The notes under the pieces were generated by a model that was given only the letters and a program-made list of their open reading frames with translations, did not search any database and was not told where the DNA came from. DNA of 50,507 nucleotides. Origin: Nocardia testacea NBRC 100365. GTDB taxonomy: Bacteria; Actinomycetota; Actinomycetes; Mycobacteriales; Mycobacteriaceae. Within the stretch, counting starts at the first letter, position 1. The number at the start of each line of letters is the position of its first letter. The stretch lies in the NCBI RefSeq assembly GCF_000308775.1, contig NZ_BAGJ01000130.1:1-50507 (forward strand), written 5' to 3'. Positions 46,729 through 50,507 of the stretch are shown piece by piece. A program made the position numbers and the translations under genes.

Positions 46729-47451
46729 ATGAGCGGGATATCGAACGAAGGTGAGGACGACGAAGCTCCCCGGCATGCCGCGCCGATGGTGGAGGAGGTC
46801 ACCGATTTCGAGGTGCTCGAGATCGCGCTACGCGAGCTCGCTATCGAAAAGGGCTTGTTCACCGCCGAGGACCACCGCCGGTACACCGAGTATTTCGAGC
46901 AGCTGGGTCCGGCGCCGGGCGCCCGGTTCGTCGCCAAGGCATGGTCCGACCCCGATTTCAAGCAGCTCGCCTTGGACGACGCCATCACCGCATGCCATGA
47001 GGTCGGCATCGATTGGCTGAAACCGACCGGCTTCGGAACGCCCAGCGATTTCACCGCACTGCACGTTCTCGAGGACACGCCGACGCTGCATCACGTGGTG
47101 TGCTGCAGTCTGTGTTCCTGCTATCCCCGTCCGCTGCTCGGGAATTCGCCCGAGTGGTACCGGACGCCGAACTACCGCCGCCGGCTCGTCCGCTGGCCGC
47201 GCCAGGTTCTCGCCGAATTCGGCCTCTACCTCACCGAAGACGTCGAAATACGGGTCGAGGACTCCAATTCCAAGCACCGGTTCATGGTCCTGCCGGTACG
47301 CCCGGACGGCACGCAGGGTTGGACCGAGGAGCAGCTCGCCGAGATCGTGACACGTGACTGCTTGATCGGTGTGGCTCTTCCCAAACCCGGACGGACCGCG
47401 GACGTGGAACGCCCCGTACACACCGCGGTGCACCCGGCGCAGAACTACTGA
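46729..47451 (+). CDS. scnC: Thiocyanate hydrolase gamma subunit (nitrile hydratase alpha-like), metal-binding
   Basis: 240 residues; GAGAGG precedes the ATG. Catalytic subunit holding the low-spin metal centre. The claw motif is VVCCSLCSCYPRP: Cys 126, Cys 129, Ser 130, Cys 131 are the ligands, with an extra Cys at 125. Long stretches such as PMVEEVTDFEVLE, ALRELAIEKGLF, NSPEWYRTPNYRRRLVRWPR, QVLAEFGLYLTEDVEIRV and TRDCLIGVALPKPG agree with thiocyanate hydrolase gamma rather than generic nitrile hydratase alpha. Known cobalt forms have CTLCSC; the Ser in CSLCSC resembles iron-type nitrile hydratases. Metal is thus uncertain. Confidence 0.88.
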   Translation: MSGISNEGEDDEAPRHAAPMVEEVTDFEVLEIALRELAIEKGLFTAEDHRRYTEYFEQLGPAPGARFVAKAWSDPDFKQLALDDAITACHEVGIDWLKPTGFGTPSDFTALHVLEDTPTLHHVVCCSLCSCYPRPLLGNSPEWYRTPNYRRRLVRWPRQVLAEFGLYLTEDVEIRVEDSNSKHRFMVLPVRPDGTQGWTEEQLAEIVTRDCLIGVALPKPGRTADVERPVHTAVHPAQNY

Positions 47452-47469
47452 CGGACCGGAGGACAACAG

Positions 47470-47829
47470 ATGCCAGTGAGCGAGGACGTCACGCGGGTCA
47501 GAGTGCGGTTGCTGGAGGAGATGATCGCCCGGGGGCAGGTGTGGTCACGGATGGCCGGCAAGTACGGCGTCGAGAACCCGTCGCCACCGTGGAAATCGAG
47601 TCTGGACGGGCTATGCGACGCCCTCGACCGCGAAGGGGCGGCGCTACCGCTGCTCGCCCGGCGTGACGAGGAGGACCGTCTCACCGAGGAGGTGTATCCG
47701 GCGCTGCCGTTCCCGGAGAATCAGCTCGTCGCGCTGGCGCATTCGCTGATCGCCAGAGGAGTCATCGACGAGGCAGAGTTGGCCGGGCATATCGAGGAGG
47801 TCCGGGCCAGGCTCGAATCGGCAGGATGA
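47470..47829 (+). CDS. Probable maturation factor/accessory protein of the thiocyanate hydrolase (nitrile hydratase activator-like)
   Basis: 119 residues; GGAGG seven bases before the ATG, 18 bases after the gamma stop. The C-terminal half ALPFPENQLVALAHSLIARGVIDEAELAGHIEEVRARL resembles the helical PWE-x-x-x-FALA...G.F...EWA segment of nitrile hydratase activators (p14K/P15K-like) and the beta N-terminus. The N-terminal half contains VRLLEEMIARGQVW and LDGLCDALDREG. Inserting metal into the gamma subunit is the likely task. It is the last gene of the operon, followed by a hairpin terminator. Confidence 0.62.
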   Translation: MPVSEDVTRVRVRLLEEMIARGQVWSRMAGKYGVENPSPPWKSSLDGLCDALDREGAALPLLARRDEEDRLTEEVYPALPFPENQLVALAHSLIARGVIDEAELAGHIEEVRARLESAG

Positions 47830-47856
47830 AACCGTCGGGATGTTCCGGAAGAAGTC

Positions 47857-47893
47857 GTCTCCGGTGCGGCGATGATGTCACCACACCGGAGAC
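47857..47893. terminator. Bidirectional terminator between thiocyanate-hydrolase operon and merR gene
   Basis: GTCTCCGGTG (47857-47866) and CACCGGAGAC (47884-47893) form a perfect 10-bp stem with a 17-base loop, between convergent genes. Confidence 0.65.
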
Positions 47894-47898
47894 GCGGA

Positions 47899-48810
47899 TC
47901 AGGCGTGGGCACGCAATGCGGCGATTACCCACTCCCAGGCCGGTACCAGGGGTTCCCGCCGCGGCCAGCCGTTGAGCACCGCCAGCAGTTCCCAGTACCG
48001 CTCGACCCGGCGGTCGGTGAACACCTCCGTCCGGTCGGCCAGTCGCCGGCGTTCCGCCGCGGGCAGATCGGCGTCGATGATCTGTTCCAGTACCTCTCGG
48101 CCCCGGTCTGATTCGGGTGTCACGCCTGCGTCGAGCGCGCGGCGGGCGTGCTCGGATACCCGCGCCGGGTCGATCGCGGCCTCCGGCCCGGTATCACCGG
48201 TGGCACCGGTCACCGCCATCTGCCGGCAACGCGCCTGGAAGTCGGCGTCGGCGACCAGTTCGGCCAATTCGATCCAGGCATCCACCTGTTCCGGGCTCGG
48301 GTCGTCGGGCAGTTCGGCGGGGAGCATTCGCATCCCCTGGGCGATATTCGCTCCCGGCGCGTCGTCGGCTATCCCGTCGAACATGGCGTCCACGAAGTCG
48401 TCGATCAGCCGTTGGCGTTCGGCGGCGGACAGTCGGGCCATCTTGTGCATGATTCTCATCTCCTCGGTCGAGCTTCCTCGATGAGCGACCGAACGCAGCA
48501 CCGCGCGCCGGATCCGCAGGGTGCGGATCTCGGCGTCCAGCGCGCGGGCGTGCGATGCGGCGACCTCGGCCACGGTGGCCTGCCGCCGCAACACCTTCTG
48601 CACAGTCGGCAGGTCCAGACCCAGCTCGCGGAGCGTGCGCACCAGATCGAGCCGGGCCACCGCTTCGCTGTCGTAGAGCCGGTAGCCCGACGGCGATCGG
48701 CCGGTCGCCGGTACGACTCCGGAGTCCGACCAGAACCGGATGGTCCGCACCGAGAGTCCGGTGCGGCGGGCCAACTCACCGATGGTGAACAGTGCGTGGT
48801 GGTCACTCAC
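47899..48810 (-). CDS. MerR-family transcriptional regulator
   Basis: 303 residues from a GTG at 48810 (VSDHHALFTIGELARRTGLS). The N-terminal MerR DNA-binding domain shows TIGELARRTGLSVRTIRFWSDSGVV and SGYRLYDSEAVARLDLVRTLRELGLDL, followed by the dimerisation helix (VLRRQATVAEVAASHARALDAEIRTLRIRR, which is seen in the sequence as one helix). The C-terminal ~190 residues form a helical, effector-sensing-type domain with no metal-binding Cys, so a drug or small-molecule sensor is more likely than a metal sensor. It is convergent with the thiocyanate-hydrolase operon. Confidence 0.84.
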   Translation of the reverse strand: MSDHHALFTIGELARRTGLSVRTIRFWSDSGVVPATGRSPSGYRLYDSEAVARLDLVRTLRELGLDLPTVQKVLRRQATVAEVAASHARALDAEIRTLRIRRAVLRSVAHRGSSTEEMRIMHKMARLSAAERQRLIDDFVDAMFDGIADDAPGANIAQGMRMLPAELPDDPSPEQVDAWIELAELVADADFQARCRQMAVTGATGDTGPEAAIDPARVSEHARRALDAGVTPESDRGREVLEQIIDADLPAAERRRLADRTEVFTDRRVERYWELLAVLNGWPRREPLVPAWEWVIAALRAHA

Positions 48811-48844
48811 GGCAATCAGCCTGAACCTTCCAGTAGATGGAGAG

Positions 48845-49852
48845 TCAACAAGGATTTCGCCCGTCCAGCGCTTCGGCAGGATTCGGCTGCCCCGCCGCCG
48901 TCCGATGATGAGCGCCGGCGGCCTCCGCGATCGCGATGATCCGGTCCCGCAACTCCGCCGGGGCCAGGACATCGACCTCGGCACCGAAACCCACCAGCAT
49001 GGCCGCCGCCCCTTCCACACTGCGCACCGGCAGCCGGTACACATCCGGCTCGCCGGGGACGGGTTCGGGATCACCGAGCGCGGTCACCGCCAGCGACCGC
49101 AACACCAGCGATAGTCGCGCCCGGTGCACGCGCAGCACGATCTCGGTGGCGGGTGCCCCGCGGAAGTCGTCGCGCATCTGCCGCCACACCTCGTGCAGAT
49201 CGAGATCCGGCGGCCGCCGGCTCGGTTCACCGAGCCGGCGCACGGCGCTGATCCGGGATACCCGATAGCTGCGCGGCCGGCCCCGATGGGCGGCGACGAG
49301 ATACCAGGTCGTGCCGACCTGGAGCAGCCCCCAGGGATCGACGGTCCGGTCTCCGGGAGCCACGGCCTGCCTCGACTGGTAGCGGATCCGGATCCGCTCG
49401 TCGTCGAGCACCGCGGCCTGCACCGCGGCCAGTGCGTCCAGCACCACCGGTTCGCGGTGCCATCCGCCGGTATCGAGGACTATCCGATCCCGCACATGCG
49501 TGACCAGCCGGTGCTGCTCGTCGGGCAGCGCGGTGGACAGCTTGTGCAGGGCGCTACAGAACGAGTTCCCCAGACCGAGCGCATCGGCCGTACCGCGCCC
49601 GCTCGCGACGAAGAGCGCACGGGCTTCTTCCGCGGTGAGTTGCTCGGCATCCGGTTCGAACCCGGGGACCAGGGCGAATCCGCCACCGCGGCCACGTTCC
49701 GCGTACACCGGGATACCGGCGGCCGACAGCGACTCCATATCGCGCAACACCGTGCGTTTGGTGACCTCGAGACGTCGGGCCAGCTCGGCGGCACTCATCC
49801 GCCCATGCCGCCGTAGCAGTTGAACGATCTGGAGCAACCGGTCCGCGCGCAC
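48845..49852 (-). CDS. YafY-type regulator with HTH_11 and WYL domains
   Basis: 335 residues from a GTG at 49852. N-terminal helix-turn-helix RLLQIVQLLRRHGRMSAAEL through LEVTKRTVLRDMESLSAAGI, then the WYL ligand-binding domain with IRIRYQSRQAV, VDPWGLLQVGTTWYLVAAHR and RSYRVSRISAVRRL (the W-Y-L residues lie in TWYLVA). The C-terminal extension (ALGDPEPVPGEPDVYRLPV, GFGAEVDVLAP) is the WCX part. It is divergent from the DinB-like gene, with a 9-bp palindrome in between, so it likely regulates that gene and itself. Confidence 0.87.
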   Translation of the reverse strand: MRADRLLQIVQLLRRHGRMSAAELARRLEVTKRTVLRDMESLSAAGIPVYAERGRGGGFALVPGFEPDAEQLTAEEARALFVASGRGTADALGLGNSFCSALHKLSTALPDEQHRLVTHVRDRIVLDTGGWHREPVVLDALAAVQAAVLDDERIRIRYQSRQAVAPGDRTVDPWGLLQVGTTWYLVAAHRGRPRSYRVSRISAVRRLGEPSRRPPDLDLHEVWRQMRDDFRGAPATEIVLRVHRARLSLVLRSLAVTALGDPEPVPGEPDVYRLPVRSVEGAAAMLVGFGAEVDVLAPAELRDRIIAIAEAAGAHHRTAAGQPNPAEALDGRNPC

Positions 49853-49871
49853 TTCCCCAGAATCTCATGAA

Positions 49872-49894
49872 AAGGTGACACCAGATGTCACCTT
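49872..49894. promoter_or_regulatory. Palindromic operator between yafY-like and DinB-like genes
   Basis: AAGGTGACA (49872-49880), spacer CCAGA, TGTCACCTT (49886-49894): a perfect 9-bp-arm inverted repeat centred in the 62-bp interval between divergent start codons. A site for the adjacent WYL regulator is the simplest reading. Confidence 0.6.
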
Positions 49895-49914
49895 GTGTGC
49901 CTGAGACTGCTCCT

Positions 49915-50502
49915 ATGACCCAGATTCCGGATTTCCGATCAGATCTCGCCGCCGCCCAGGAGTGGGTGGCCGAACTCATGGCCGCGGTCCGCCCCGACCA
50001 GTGGAGCTCCCCCACCCCTTGTACCGATTTCGATGTCCGCGCGCTGCTCGAACACCTGTCCTGCCATCCGGCCAAACTGGTGGCGACCGCCACCGGCGCC
50101 GACCCACGCCCGCTGCCCGCCCGAGCGGATATCGATCCGAACGGCCCCGGTGAGGACTACCTGAAACGGTCGAGCGCCGCCCTCGACCGGTGGGCCGACG
50201 ATGCACTGCTGACCCGCACACTCATCGCACCCTGGGGCGAGGCCCCCGGCGGGCTCGCCGTCGGCGGGTATCTCATGGAAACCGTCGCGCACGGCTGGGA
50301 CCTGGCCGTATCCATCGGGCAGCCTGCCGAAGCCGATCCGGCACTGGTGGCCAAGGCGCAGGCCATCGCCGACCGTGCGCTGAGCGACGCGTTCCGTGGC
50401 CCCGGGGCACCGTTCGGTGTGCGCGTCGAGCCGCCCGCCGGGGCCGGGCCGACGGAGCGACTGGCCGCCTTCCTCGGCCGCAGCCGGCCCGGGAGCCGCT
50501 GA
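49915..50502 (+). CDS. TIGR03086-type metal-binding (DinB/mycothiol maleylpyruvate isomerase-like) protein
   Basis: 195 residues from the ATG at 49915 (MTQIPDFRSDLAAAQEWVAELM). The N-terminal four-helix part, including WSSPTPCTDFDVRALLEHLSCH, and the later GGYLMETVAHGWDLAVSIG carry the His residues (in LEHL and VAHGWD) that bind a divalent metal in this superfamily. Members often have unknown or thiol-dependent activity. It is divergent from the WYL regulator and probably its target. An in-frame start at 49885 lies inside the palindrome and is less likely. The gene ends five bases before the window edge. Confidence 0.84.
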   Translation: MTQIPDFRSDLAAAQEWVAELMAAVRPDQWSSPTPCTDFDVRALLEHLSCHPAKLVATATGADPRPLPARADIDPNGPGEDYLKRSSAALDRWADDALLTRTLIAPWGEAPGGLAVGGYLMETVAHGWDLAVSIGQPAEADPALVAKAQAIADRALSDAFRGPGAPFGVRVEPPAGAGPTERLAAFLGRSRPGSR

Positions 50503-50507
50503 GTGCG

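Noticed and set aside
46729..47451. Plain nitrile hydratase alpha subunit
   Set aside because: The stretches around EEVTDFEVLE, ELAIEKGLF and TRDCLIGVALPKPG and the beta-alpha partner look like thiocyanate hydrolase as recalled; not searched, so nitrile activity remains possible.

Overview
The window reads as chromosome of a high-GC, mycolate-type actinomycete (order Mycobacteriales), most likely a Nocardia or close relative. The evidence is the strong G/C bias at third codon positions, the many GTG/TTG starts, and a gene order that tracks the Mycobacterium tuberculosis block mnmA-iscS ... etfA-etfB, Rv3030-Rv3032, Rv3034c/Rv3035, Rv3037c-Rv3041c, serB2, ctaD, fecB, nrdF2. The comparison is from memory; no search was run. 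No rRNA, tRNA, CRISPR, transposase or phage gene was recognised.

Layout. 1-6.5 kb, minus strand: a partial methionine-synthase-like gene, mnmA and a cysteine desulfurase (tRNA thiolation and sulfur supply), then three lipid acyltransferase-type genes (PatA-like, PlsC-like, OlsB-like GNAT) interrupted by an acidic secreted protein on the plus strand. 6.7-14.6 kb: inserted lineage-specific genes (type II NADH dehydrogenase with a divergent LysR regulator, small secreted and hypothetical proteins, a remnant of a short-chain dehydrogenase, an AraC regulator divergent from an MFS exporter, NADP-type glutamate dehydrogenase). 14.7-16.6 kb: etfBA with a strong terminator. 16.7-20.3 kb: a tightly overlapping methyltransferase / GH57 branching enzyme / GT4 glycosyltransferase operon matching the methylglucose lipopolysaccharide (MGLP) locus, with related genes nearby (PQQ-like lipoprotein, hexapeptide acyltransferase, THUMP-like and class I methyltransferases). 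20.7-29.4 kb holds insertions into that locus: a serine hydrolase lipoprotein, a DUF1697 gene and a two-gene unit of a P-loop ATPase with a membrane-tethered periplasmic-binding-protein-like receptor. 29.4-44.4 kb: a conserved housekeeping run (two methyltransferases, crotonase, Nudix, ABC ATPase, histidine phosphatase, PTH2-like, serB, ctaD, fecB-like, intradiol dioxygenase, nrdF).

44.5-50.5 kb is accessory: an Rpn-type nuclease, a four-ORF thiocyanate-hydrolase-like operon, and MerR and WYL regulators with a DinB-like protein. The thiocyanate hydrolase operon is the most distinctive catalytic unit. Its beta and alpha subunits are fused in one ORF, the beta N-terminus is split off by a -1 frame change with an ATGA overlap, the gamma subunit has a CSLCSC metal motif, and a small maturation-factor-like gene follows.

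Between 33.3 and 40.5 kb three copies of a large palindromic repeat (12- and 21-bp perfect or near-perfect stems plus a trailing GC hairpin with a compensatory base change) sit in intergenic regions. One copy abuts a five-unit 23-bp tandem repeat. Several clean inverted repeats in promoter regions are candidate operators.
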